From NCBI GenBank assembly GCA_964537925.1, contig CAZICV010000005.1, forward strand, positions 62,001 through 126,000: a DNA stretch of 64,000 bases, given 5' to 3'. This DNA comes from SLDF01 sp964537925 (GTDB taxonomy: Bacteria > Bacteroidota > Bacteroidia > Chitinophagales > Saprospiraceae). The notes beneath the pieces are model-generated. The model was given only the letters and a program-made list of their open reading frames with translations, did not search any database and was not told the DNA's origin. Position 1 is the stretch's first letter; every line of letters starts with the position of its first letter. Position numbers and translations under genes: made by a program. Shown in pieces: positions 39,311 to 47,168 of the stretch.

Positions 39311-41139
39311 TGCCAGGTTAAGAGGGTTTCGTCAATCGGGCGCCGGTGCCGGGCTACCGGATAGAGCATATAGCCGGGCTCGGACCAGGGAGAATGCTCG
39401 TAGATGAAAAAGAGCTGGGCGGCCGGGTTGGCAGCAAAGTCCGGGTCACTGTCTTTTTTCGCCTGCAAGGCTTGCTGTATATCCGGGCGGGACTGCAGCA
39501 AATCAGCGGCCAGGTCCTCGAATACATAATCCGAATATCCTTCCTTGCGACTCAGGATGGCGTCAAAGAAATTCCACGCGAAAAATGAATCCTCGCCGCG
39601 CGGGTCCAGTGTCTCCATGAGGTATCGGAAGGCGGGTTGATCAAGCGGCACGACCACATCGCCGGAGCGCCATTGCCTCTCGGTATGCTCTTCTGCGGTC
39701 ACGGATACATCATAATGCAGGTAGTGGCCCTCGTAGGGCCTGCGTACCGTCTGGTAGGAAGCGATCCTCATATGGTCGGAGGACAATACGGTATCCCGTG
39801 TAAGTCTGGCCATACGTACACTGTTCCACTCCAGCCGCTGTATGACTTCCTCCCAGGCCTGCGGGATGAGGAAATAGAGCGGTCTGTCGGTGTGCAAAGA
39901 AGGTGTATAATAGTCATAGTACGGTATGGATGCGGCCCAGGGCCTGGATCGATCGTAGTACGGGCGGGGCTGGCCGCTGACTTCGCTGGGGCGGTGTGCG
40001 GCAGCATAGCCCCTGAACTGGATCGTATCTGCACGGTCCTTGTCCAAACGCCATTGGAGCGGGTATTCGATTCTCGACCTGTCGTAGGCTTCATGTTGCT
40101 CCCTCAGCATAGCTATTGTCCCGGCATCAGCGATCAGTTGGCGCAGGAGCAGATCCATAAACACGTAATTGGACTCAAGGCGCTGCATGAACGGTTTGAG
40201 CATATGTGTCTCCGTCAGGAGGCTGATCGCTCCGAACAGCGCCGCGTAGCCACTTGAATACCTGGGACTGTCATTGAAGCCAAGGATACCTTTGTCCGGT
40301 GTCCCATCAGCCATCACATAGGGGCACATTGGCCAGCCGCTATCCTCCATGGCCTTGTACAGCGCGGGCAGCAGCGATTGTTTCAGGTAGATGCCTTTCG
40401 GGCCGCCCAGTCTCTGGTGCTGGGTAGCGAGCAGGGTCATCGTGTGCTGGTAGTCAGCTCCGTTGGACGTATGGTTGTCCAGGAACACATCCGGCAGCCA
40501 CTGGTGATAGAGTCGTGTGAAACTTCTGGCGTTGCGGCTATCACACTTGATGAAGTCGCGGTTGAGATCCAGGTTACGGGCATTGCCCCGGAATCCGTAA
40601 GCTTCCGGGCCATCCTGGTTGACGCGGCTGTGGCTGTTGCGGTTGAGCATGCCGTCTACGTTGTAGACGGGTACAAGGACGATCACCAGTTTTTCAAACA
40701 GCTGCTCCGGTGCGCTGCCGCCGAGGTAGTTGCGGATCAGGGCGAGCGTAGCGTCGATGCCTTCGGGTTCGCCGGGATGGATGCCGTTGTTGATCCAGAG
40801 GATGATCTTACCGGCAGCCCGTGCTTCATGCCCGGTTTTGTATGGCCGGTCGGATAAGATCGCTACATGCAGCGGTTTGCCTATATCGGTCGTGCCTGCT
40901 GTGTGGAGGTGCAGTCGTTCATGTCGCCCTGCCAGCTTCGTGAGAAAGCTGATGGTCTCTTCGTATGTAAGGGTCTTGCCGGGCGACAATTCGAAAGGCA
41001 GTATCTCGTCTCTCTGGGTCGCCGGGGGTACTTGTGATGTTGCCATAGGAGGTAGGATCATGGTACATATCCAGCAAAGCGCTGATCCCAGCCAGATCCT
41101 GCCGGTACAAACGAGGTATTGCCAGCGTATCCGCTTCAC
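39307..41139 (-). CDS. Exported M14-family zinc carboxypeptidase
   Basis: A 610-residue exported protein. The N-terminal 37 residues contain a hydrophobic signal ending around PMATSQ. The zinc site is H and E in NNGIHPGEPEGID (about 117-125) and the later His in LDNHTSNGADYQHTM. RNLDLNRDFIKCDSRNARSF is the substrate-binding Arg region of the M14 fold. Members cleave C-terminal residues or murein peptides; the actual substrate is unknown. The C-terminal 200 residues are an additional domain without a known name. It is translationally coupled to the symporter gene. Confidence 0.88.
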   Translation of the reverse strand: MKRIRWQYLVCTGRIWLGSALCWICTMILPPMATSQVPPATQRDEILPFELSPGKTLTYEETISFLTKLAGRHERLHLHTAGTTDIGKPLHVAILSDRPYKTGHEARAAGKIILWINNGIHPGEPEGIDATLALIRNYLGGSAPEQLFEKLVIVLVPVYNVDGMLNRNSHSRVNQDGPEAYGFRGNARNLDLNRDFIKCDSRNARSFTRLYHQWLPDVFLDNHTSNGADYQHTMTLLATQHQRLGGPKGIYLKQSLLPALYKAMEDSGWPMCPYVMADGTPDKGILGFNDSPRYSSGYAALFGAISLLTETHMLKPFMQRLESNYVFMDLLLRQLIADAGTIAMLREQHEAYDRSRIEYPLQWRLDKDRADTIQFRGYAAAHRPSEVSGQPRPYYDRSRPWAASIPYYDYYTPSLHTDRPLYFLIPQAWEEVIQRLEWNSVRMARLTRDTVLSSDHMRIASYQTVRRPYEGHYLHYDVSVTAEEHTERQWRSGDVVVPLDQPAFRYLMETLDPRGEDSFFAWNFFDAILSRKEGYSDYVFEDLAADLLQSRPDIQQALQAKKDSDPDFAANPAAQLFFIYEHSPWSEPGYMLYPVARHRRPIDETLLTWH

Positions 41140-41242
41140 GGGACTGATTTTACAATAAGGTGGATAATGGTGCTAAGGCCTGAAAGCAGGATCGTGTTCA
41201 TAGAGTTGACCAACAGGGATAAAACCATCTGAATGCGACTAT

Positions 41243-41250
41243 CAAATATA
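41243..41250 (-). promoter_or_regulatory. -7 box TATATTTG (minus strand), possible promoter for the M14/symporter pair
   Basis: CAAATATA on the plus strand, an exact match read on the minus strand. It would leave a leader of about 100 nt before the ATG at 41139, longer than for the other genes here. Confidence 0.4.
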
Positions 41251-41383
41251 GGGATTGTTCGTTTGCCCACGGGCTTTTTGCCTTCGCAGTGCAGGTCAGC
41301 TATTCCGGCGGCAAGAGGCCGTAATTACAGGCAGGCTGGCTGCCAGGTCTGCTGGATGGCCTATTTCACGATATTACCAATAC

Positions 41384-41515
41384 TCATGGGAAGACCGGGT
41401 GAAATGTGTCGGGCTGTGTCGTGGAGCGGTGTAGCTGGATGAAGGAGATTTCAGGCAGAAACAGCCTGTACGGGCCCTCTTTGAGGAATTGCTCTTCCGG
41501 TGATGCTTTTGCCAT
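41384..41515 (-). CDS. Possible small protein or gene remnant
   Basis: The minus-strand frame from the CHU_C gene stop at 41602 down to a TGA at 41384 is open for about 70 codons. It reads like protein (for example KASPEEQFLKEGPYRLFLPEI). The only ATG in it is at 41515, giving 43 residues; no ribosome site or promoter is obvious. It could be a small protein, a broken gene or chance. I assign no function. Confidence 0.25.
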   Translation of the reverse strand: MAKASPEEQFLKEGPYRLFLPEISFIQLHRSTTQPDTFHPVFP

Positions 41516-41601
41516 AAAGCCAGATGCCTTTCCAGTCTTCAGGAACGGCTCGAGAGAGGTTATAGCAGTGGGATCAACCGGATGCCTGGGCTGGTAGGGG
41601 A

Positions 41602-42816
41602 TCAGCGGATGAGGTGAAAGCTGCCAGTCTTGACCCGCTCGCTGCCCTGGCAGCGGAATCGGATCATGAAGAGAAAGACGTCCGGTGGCATAGCCTTGCC
41701 GGAAAAATTGCCGTCCCAGCCATCCAGCTTGTCCGTAGCAGCAAATACCCTGGATCCGTTACGGTCAAAGATCTCGAAGGAGATCAGCTCGTCGAAGGTA
41801 TAGGGATTGCTGATGATATACCGCTCATTGATGCCGTCGCCGTTGGGGGTGAAGGCATTGGGCATAGGCAGTTGGGCGCAGTCCAGATCGGCCGGGTCGA
41901 TTACTGTAATGACCAGCGTGTCCCTGGCTACACAACCGCTATAGTTGAAATTGACATAGTAGGTTGTGGTCTCCTGCGGTCGGAGGACCGGTCCGCTGAT
42001 CGTCGGGTCGCTGACTCCAATGCCGGGCAGCCAGCTGAATCCATCGGCACAGTTGGGACCTGGCATTACCTGCACTTCGCCGCCCAGGTAGATCGTCGTA
42101 TCGCGGTTGAATATCTTGTCGTGGGACCTGAAAAGTCCCTCTACTTCCAGGTTGGAAAGATCACGGTTGTAGAAACGGAGGTCTTCCAGGTAGCCACTGA
42201 ACCGCACATCCGTTGTCCCGACGCAGGGGCCGGTGCCGATCTCCAGCTGACGATTGTTGCGGAGGTTGATGGTCACAGAGGAGGTCATTTCCCTTAGCAA
42301 CAGGCCGTTGGCATAGAGGCGTACCGTTGTACCGATCCGGGAGAGTACGATGCTGTGCCAGCAGCGGTCGTTGGGTAGCCTGGCCGTCATCCGCAACGCG
42401 TTGGTAGCTGACTCGGCCAGCTCGACATGGATATCCCTGGTGGCTGCATTGTATTTGATGCTGAAGCCGTTTTCGCTCAGGCAGGATTCACGCTTGGAGA
42501 CCAGTATCATCTGGCCTGCAGTGCCAACCGGTCTGAAGTTGAAGCTGATCGTGAAGGGCAGCCGGGTAAACAGTTGTTCGACGTTACTCGTGTCTTTGAA
42601 GCGGACAAACTGTGCGGAGCCGTCGAAGAAGAGGGCATTGCCCTGCAGACCGCAGTCGCATTCTGCCGCTACGCCGGTGATCATGCCGGGATTGTTGCCG
42701 GTGACGTCTTCGACGAGGCAGTCACGGAAATCCAGGTGACTGACCAGCCCTTCCTGGGCGGCGCTCCCGAGAGTCAGAGTCAAGAATAGGGACCAGAGAA
42801 AAGACCTGAACAGCAT
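41602..42816 (-). CDS. LamG-type domain protein with T9SS type B (CHU_C) sorting domain
   Basis: A 404-residue secreted protein. After the signal peptide (about 1-20) comes a LamG/concanavalin A-like domain of about 190 residues (LDFRDCLVEDVTGNN, GNALFFDGSAQFVRF, then the TVRLYANGLLL segment). A short PKD-like segment follows, ending in the CHU_C sorting domain (MPNAFTPNGDGINERY to the final HLIR). LamG domains bind glycans or proteins, so a surface adhesin is likely. The ATG at 42816 is used; the TTG at 42843 lies next to a near-match of the -7 box (TACGTTTT). It is alone in its transcript. Confidence 0.85.
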   Translation of the reverse strand: MLFRSFLWSLFLTLTLGSAAQEGLVSHLDFRDCLVEDVTGNNPGMITGVAAECDCGLQGNALFFDGSAQFVRFKDTSNVEQLFTRLPFTISFNFRPVGTAGQMILVSKRESCLSENGFSIKYNAATRDIHVELAESATNALRMTARLPNDRCWHSIVLSRIGTTVRLYANGLLLREMTSSVTINLRNNRQLEIGTGPCVGTTDVRFSGYLEDLRFYNRDLSNLEVEGLFRSHDKIFNRDTTIYLGGEVQVMPGPNCADGFSWLPGIGVSDPTISGPVLRPQETTTYYVNFNYSGCVARDTLVITVIDPADLDCAQLPMPNAFTPNGDGINERYIISNPYTFDELISFEIFDRNGSRVFAATDKLDGWDGNFSGKAMPPDVFLFMIRFRCQGSERVKTGSFHLIR

Positions 42817-42882
42817 GTATGGGTAAAACGTATGTTGAGTCAATGGAAACGCCCGGCGGCCCGATATTATTACCGGAGGCGG

Positions 42883-43191
42883 TCAGGAAAACAGGTTGTC
42901 CATACCCGGCGGCAGCATGTCCTTGATCATCTGCTGGGTAGCCCGGGCCTCTTCGGCAGCAGCTTCCTCCAGTGTACGATTGACCGCTACGAGCAGCAGG
43001 TCTTCCAGTTCTTCAGGGTCCGCCTCGCGCAGGAAGTCGCGGTCGATGGAGATATTGCGTATCTGCCGATTGGCGTTGGCTATCACCCGGATCATACCGT
43101 CGGCAGCTTCTCCGGACACTTCTATATCCGCCATTTTCTTTCGAAGCTCTTCCTGCCGCTCCTCCATATTGCCAAAAAGATCACCCAGCAT
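42883..43191 (-). CDS. ybaB: YbaB/EbfC family nucleoid-associated protein
   Basis: A 102-residue protein typical of the YbaB/EbfC family, which binds DNA as a dimer. The N-terminus MEERQEELRKKMADIEV, the GMIRVIANANRQIRNISID strand region and the DPEELEDLLLVAVNRTLEEA helix are the family core, with an acidic tail ending PPGMDNLF. In many bacteria this gene lies beside dnaX and recR; here it is not. It sits between the LamG protein gene and tatC, divergent from tatC. Confidence 0.9.
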   Translation of the reverse strand: MLGDLFGNMEERQEELRKKMADIEVSGEAADGMIRVIANANRQIRNISIDRDFLREADPEELEDLLLVAVNRTLEEAAAEEARATQQMIKDMLPPGMDNLFS

Positions 43192-43383
43192 AATCCAGCT
43201 TTATATACCCTTTGCAGGGAGATGAAAACATACCGGAAGTACGGGCAGACTACCTGGTGTCTACCAGCTCTGGCGCCTTTACCGTTGTGGCAGATGCACT
43301 TGCCGGACAGTGCCAAAAGTAAACATTAATAAGGAGTTTGTCACGTTTAGCCCTGACGCTGGCGTCCGAATACTCGGTTTTCG

Positions 43384-43391
43384 TACTTTTG
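43384..43391 (+). promoter_or_regulatory. -7 box TACTTTTG for tatC
   Basis: Exact TAnnTTTG match ending 22 nt before the tatC ATG at 43414. Confidence 0.6.
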
Positions 43392-43413
43392 CTATCGCAC
43401 ATGTCACCTAGTC

Positions 43414-44241
43414 ATGCCACTGGATCAGATAGATGTAGATAAGCTCGCTGGCAGCAAGAAGTCCGAAATGTCCTTTCTCGATCACCTGGAGGCGCTGCGA
43501 TGGCACCTGGTGCGCTCTGTGGTAGCGGTGCTCGTGTGCTCTATCGTCGTATTCGCCGCGAAGGATTTTGTATTCAACGAGATCATATTCGCACCGCGTT
43601 ATCCCGGTTTCTGGACTTATCGCGCGATCTGCGCCATGTCCGAAGCACTCTGTTTCGAGCCTGTTCCTTTCCAGATCATCACCCGGGACCTGGCAGAGAA
43701 GTTCATGGTGCACTTCAAGTCTTCATTCGTGCTGGGGTTTGTAATGGCGTTCCCCTATGTGTTCTGGGAGATCTGGCGGTTCGTACGCCCGGCGTTGTAT
43801 GAAAAAGAGCGTAAGGCAGCCCGCGGGATCGTCTTGGTCTGCTCGATGCTGTTCATGGCCGGGGTATTGTTCGGCTATTATATCATCACTCCGTTTTCGA
43901 TTTCTTTTCTGGCTGCCTATGAGCTGGGCGATATACAGGCTACGCCTACGCTGAACAGTTATATGAACTATATGGTGATGTTCACCCTGCCGCTGGGTCT
44001 TGTGTTCGAGCTGCCGGTGGTTGTCTATTTCTTCTCTAGGGTCGGACTGCTGGGCCCCGAACTTATGAAGAAGAACAGAAGGCTTGCCTTCGTGGTGATC
44101 CTGATCATCTCGGCGATCATCACGCCTACCACAGATGCGATCACGTTGCTTATCGTCACAGCGCCCCTGTATGGCCTGTACGAGTTGAGTATCTTTGTGT
44201 CGGCCCGCGCGCAGAAGCAGTATCAAAAGTCAAACGATTAG
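43414..44241 (+). CDS. tatC: Sec-independent protein translocase subunit TatC
   Basis: The receptor for twin-arginine signal peptides in the inner membrane. It has 275 residues and about six membrane segments. The N-terminal FLDHLEALRWHLVR is the conserved signal-binding region, followed by the FVMAFPYVFWEIWRFVRPALYEKERK loop and the LGLVFELPVVVYFFSRVG segment. tatA/B genes are not in the window. The following gene starts after 9 bp, so it is probably co-transcribed. Confidence 0.96.
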   Translation: MPLDQIDVDKLAGSKKSEMSFLDHLEALRWHLVRSVVAVLVCSIVVFAAKDFVFNEIIFAPRYPGFWTYRAICAMSEALCFEPVPFQIITRDLAEKFMVHFKSSFVLGFVMAFPYVFWEIWRFVRPALYEKERKAARGIVLVCSMLFMAGVLFGYYIITPFSISFLAAYELGDIQATPTLNSYMNYMVMFTLPLGLVFELPVVVYFFSRVGLLGPELMKKNRRLAFVVILIISAIITPTTDAITLLIVTAPLYGLYELSIFVSARAQKQYQKSND

Positions 44242-44250
44242 AAGTTATAC

Positions 44251-44706
44251 ATGCACAGAGTATCGAGCAATCTCACCCTGGTCCTGCGGATCTTTCTGCC
44301 GATCTTCTGGGCGATATTTTTTGGCGCTTTCCTGGTAGCGCTTCTCCTGGTGGATTATGAAGGCCCCGGTTACCTGCATACCTGGCAGTTCAGGCTGGGC
44401 GCTGTATTGTTTTATGTGGGCGGCCTTGTTCTTCAGTTCTTTACCATCCTGCGCCTGCGCCGCGTGGAAGTATCCGATGACTTTGTCTATGTGACCAATT
44501 ACCTGCGGACAGCCCGCTATCCTTTTCACAATGTGGCGGAGATACGTACCACGAGGTTGCCCGTGCTTAATCTGGGCACGTTAGTACTGCATCAGCGGGG
44601 CATCTTCGGACGCAAGATCTATTTTCTGCACAACAGGGAGGCATTTGAGCGGACCATACTGGTTCACCCGGAGCTATCGGCCAGGATGCGGACCAGGGAA
44701 GAGTGA
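44251..44706 (+). CDS. Small membrane protein with a PH-like C-terminal domain
   Basis: A 151-residue protein with two membrane segments (about 8-31 and 46-66) and a cytoplasmic C-terminus. The latter has a bacterial PH-type pattern: RRVEVSDDFVYVTNYLRTARYPFHNVAEIRTTRLP, then LVLHQRGIFGRKIYFL. I do not know its function. It follows tatC after 9 bp, so it may have a link to export or be a chance neighbour. Confidence 0.6.
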   Translation: MHRVSSNLTLVLRIFLPIFWAIFFGAFLVALLLVDYEGPGYLHTWQFRLGAVLFYVGGLVLQFFTILRLRRVEVSDDFVYVTNYLRTARYPFHNVAEIRTTRLPVLNLGTLVLHQRGIFGRKIYFLHNREAFERTILVHPELSARMRTREE

Positions 44707-44744
44707 TCCGGCTGTGCTGTAATATCAGGTGTAAAATCCCGTAA

Positions 44745-45284
44745 CTATTCTTTGATGACGGCATCATAGCGTGTCCTGAGTACTCCTCTGTGGTGCATCT
44801 CATGACCCGCGATGACGGCCAGCAGTGCACGCACGGTGATCTCGCGGCCGTTGGATAAGCCTTTCCGTTCCAGGCAGTGCTCCGGCAGGTTTCTCGCAAA
44901 CCAGATCGTGGCATCGCGGACTGCACGGTATTCCGCTACCAGGTTTTCGGGCGTTGTATCGTCGGACACGGTGGCTGCTGCATACTCGTTCTCATCAAAC
45001 CCCGGCAGCGCCTGCCGCTCGCCTCTTGCTATACACAGCGCCCGGTAACCCATGATACGCTCACAGTCAACGATATGCCGGAGCATAGTGGCGACAGACC
45101 ATTTTCCGGGCGCATAACTATAGGCCCAGTCTTTGGCGGACAGCCTGCGGGCCAGGTCTGTCATATAGGTTGTATGCCCGTTCATCACTGCAAACCAGTC
45201 GTTGCCATTGATGCGATCGACATAGGCATGATAAAAGGGAGCCAGTTCGGTGTGCGGGATGTCAAGCAGGAAGGGTTCGTTCAT
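44745..45284 (-). CDS. DinB family metal-binding protein
   Basis: A 179-residue four-helix-bundle protein of the DinB_2 (YfiT-like) type. Metal-binding histidines are H in MLRHIVDCERIM, and H-x-x-x-H in VIAGHEMHHRGVL. Members include thiol transferases and unknown enzymes; a mycothiol or bacillithiol role is not implied here. It is convergent with the tatC operon. The 54 bp upstream hold only near-matches to the -7 box. Confidence 0.85.
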   Translation of the reverse strand: MNEPFLLDIPHTELAPFYHAYVDRINGNDWFAVMNGHTTYMTDLARRLSAKDWAYSYAPGKWSVATMLRHIVDCERIMGYRALCIARGERQALPGFDENEYAAATVSDDTTPENLVAEYRAVRDATIWFARNLPEHCLERKGLSNGREITVRALLAVIAGHEMHHRGVLRTRYDAVIKE

Positions 45285-45338
45285 ACCGGGCCGGGAGATT
45301 GAAAGTTTCCGGTCAATATAGCAAAGTTTCCTGTGGTG

Positions 45339-45815
45339 TCAGCGGATCAGCGTGGCTTGTTGTGCCGTTTCATACATCCCGGTTACCTGGGTCCTGGCGA
45401 GGAGGCTCCTGGGGTGGGCGCGGAAGAGCACATACATCGAGTCCAGCAGCAGTACCTGCCTGAAGTTGTAATAAGTGTCGCCTGACGGAGTCTCAGAGCG
45501 GTAAAGAAATCCGGCAGGGTTTTCTTCCAGTATCTCGCGAAAGTCCGAATGGCCCCGGACTGCTTCCTGCTGCCTCAGCAATATGGAGTCCGGGTTGGCT
45601 GTGAGTGGTTTTTGTACCAGGAGCTGAAGGTGAAATCCTGTGCCTTTGATATCGATGTCGCGGGTCACGATGAGGTTCATCTCGGTAACACGCGCGTCAG
45701 CGGGCACCGTCAGCAGGACAGGTAGTCCATGGTCCTGCAGGGAGAGTTCTTTCTGCTGCGTGCAGGCGTTGCAGACCAGCAGGATAAGCAGTGCCGCTAA
45801 GAGCTTCGGTACCAT
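45339..45815 (-). CDS. Hypothetical lipoprotein
   Basis: A 158-residue lipoprotein with signal LLAALLILLVCNAC and lipobox C-N-A-C (Cys18). The mature part is beta-rich (LPVLLTVPADARVTEMNLIVTRDIDIKGTGFHLQLLV) and unrecognised. Its ATG lies only 17 nt after a strong terminator, so its promoter must overlap that terminator or it is expressed by read-through. Confidence 0.6.
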   Translation of the reverse strand: MVPKLLAALLILLVCNACTQQKELSLQDHGLPVLLTVPADARVTEMNLIVTRDIDIKGTGFHLQLLVQKPLTANPDSILLRQQEAVRGHSDFREILEENPAGFLYRSETPSGDTYYNFRQVLLLDSMYVLFRAHPRSLLARTQVTGMYETAQQATLIR

Positions 45816-45828
45816 ACAGCGATATTAC

Positions 45829-45864
45829 AAAAAACCCGGCTCTGTACATGTACAGAGCCGGGTT
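45829..45864 (-). terminator. Rho-independent terminator of the thioredoxin pair (32-nt perfect palindrome)
   Basis: 45833-45864 is a perfect palindrome (AACCCGGCTCTGTACA and its complement). On the minus strand it is followed directly by a T6 run (45834-45829). It lies 26 nt after the stop of the upstream thioredoxin-like gene. Confidence 0.9.
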
Positions 45865-45890
45865 AAGAGAACGGTCGCAATGGTCCGTAT

Positions 45891-46505
45891 CTACTGTTTT
45901 TTGGCCTTGATCGTGCAGCCGATCGCTTTGGTAGTGGCCGGCTCGGGTTTCTTGCCTGCGATCAGTGATTCGATCGCGTTTTCCAGGTATTTCACATTGA
46001 CTGCAGAAGCGTCCTCTACATTGTCATCGATCGCGCCGATGTACTGTACGGTCCTGTTGCCGTCCAGCAGAAATACGTGAGGTGTGCGTGTGGCGCCAAA
46101 CTGCGGATAGATTTTCTGTCCTTCGTCGAAGAGGTAGAGGAAGGGGAATTTTTTCTCTTTGGCTCTCTGCTGCATTTTCTCGAAGCTGTCGTCCGGTTGT
46201 ACCGCAGGATCATTGGGATTGATCGCCACTACAGGATAGCCTTTGGAAGCATACTTCTTGTGCAGGTCGATGAGCCGGTCTTCGTACTTGATGGCAAAAG
46301 GGCAGTGATTGCAGGTGAACACAACGATATATCCCTTGGCGCCCTTGATGTCGCTCAGAGATTTCATCTTCCCGTCCACATTTTTCAGTTTGAAATCTTC
46401 GGCTTTGTCACCGACGCCATATCCATGAGGGGCCGGAGCTATGAAAGCACTGGTCGCGAGCGCTACGAGAACGAGGCTGCATAGTGCGAAAAACGTTTTT
46501 TTCAT
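45891..46505 (-). CDS. Exported thioredoxin-like (AhpC/TSA-type redoxin) protein
   Basis: A 204-residue protein with a signal peptide (about 1-22). The thioredoxin fold has C65-N-H-C68 in VVFTCNHCPFAIKYEDRL, the pattern of the redoxin group that acts as a periplasmic disulfide reductase or peroxidase; VVAINPNDPAVQPDD and GATRTPHVFLLD (cis-Pro) follow. Its gene begins 6 bp after the stop of the TlpA-like gene and is ended by the strong terminator. The partner is unknown. Confidence 0.88.
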   Translation of the reverse strand: MKKTFFALCSLVLVALATSAFIAPAPHGYGVGDKAEDFKLKNVDGKMKSLSDIKGAKGYIVVFTCNHCPFAIKYEDRLIDLHKKYASKGYPVVAINPNDPAVQPDDSFEKMQQRAKEKKFPFLYLFDEGQKIYPQFGATRTPHVFLLDGNRTVQYIGAIDDNVEDASAVNVKYLENAIESLIAGKKPEPATTKAIGCTIKAKKQ

Positions 46506-46511
46506 GATAGA

Positions 46512-47000
46512 TTAAGATTTAAGTAGTGGTTGAACAATCGATTCGAGTGAATGAAGATCTTCAAAGCTGTCTTCTATGAAGACGCGCTGCTTTCCCCGGT
46601 AGAAGAGCGTAGCCGGGATCGCACCCGACCAGGAAGGATCGACCCGGTCGATCCATTCATTGGGATCGCGCGCATCCAGCAGCAGTACCTGTGACCGGAT
46701 CTTGTTCTTTTCCAGGAACGGTATGACTTTGCTGTCCAGCTGGCGTTTGAAATCCAGAGATACGAGCAGCACCTTCACTTTGCTGCCAGCGTATTTTGCA
46801 TGTAGTTCTTCAAAATAGGGCAATTCTGCTACGCAGGGTTTGCACCAGGTAGCCCAGAAGTTGACGATATAGGTCGTGTCGTTGTCCCGGGACAGCAGCG
46901 GCGCCAGCGCTTCGAAGTCCAGTACAGGCACCTCGCGCTGCGCCTGTGCAGGCATGGCAGTGCACAGACAGAGAAAGAGGGCCGGGATCAGTATTCGCAT
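46512..47000 (-). CDS. TlpA-like exported thioredoxin
   Basis: A 162-residue periplasmic thiol:disulfide oxidoreductase. Signal peptide about 1-20 (ending MPAQA). Active site W52-C53-K-P-C56 in NFWATWCKPCVAELPYFEEL, with cis-Pro in GAIPATLFY. It is the first gene of a two-gene unit with the redoxin, 6 bp apart. Such proteins often serve cytochrome c maturation or a specific partner; none is visible here. Confidence 0.9.
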   Translation of the reverse strand: MRILIPALFLCLCTAMPAQAQREVPVLDFEALAPLLSRDNDTTYIVNFWATWCKPCVAELPYFEELHAKYAGSKVKVLLVSLDFKRQLDSKVIPFLEKNKIRSQVLLLDARDPNEWIDRVDPSWSGAIPATLFYRGKQRVFIEDSFEDLHSLESIVQPLLKS

Positions 47001-47168
47001 TCTATGGGTAGCATATGATTCACCGATACAAAACGTCGCTTTGGTGGAGATGTTCTTTTCAGGCGGGCATTTTTTTCTGCCGGATAAATTGGTTTTGTCT
47101 GTAAATCAGTTGGTTGCGCGCGCGTATCCGGACTGTTAAAGATTTATTAATGTCTTGCGGATGGGCGC

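Larger units (their letters stand above)
41140..41601. other. 462-bp region without a convincing gene
   Basis: It contains a minus-strand -7 box at 41243-41250 and a minus-strand open frame with coding-like composition (see the entry at 41384). Short plus-strand frames here look like shadows of it. I see no repeat or RNA. Confidence 0.4.
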
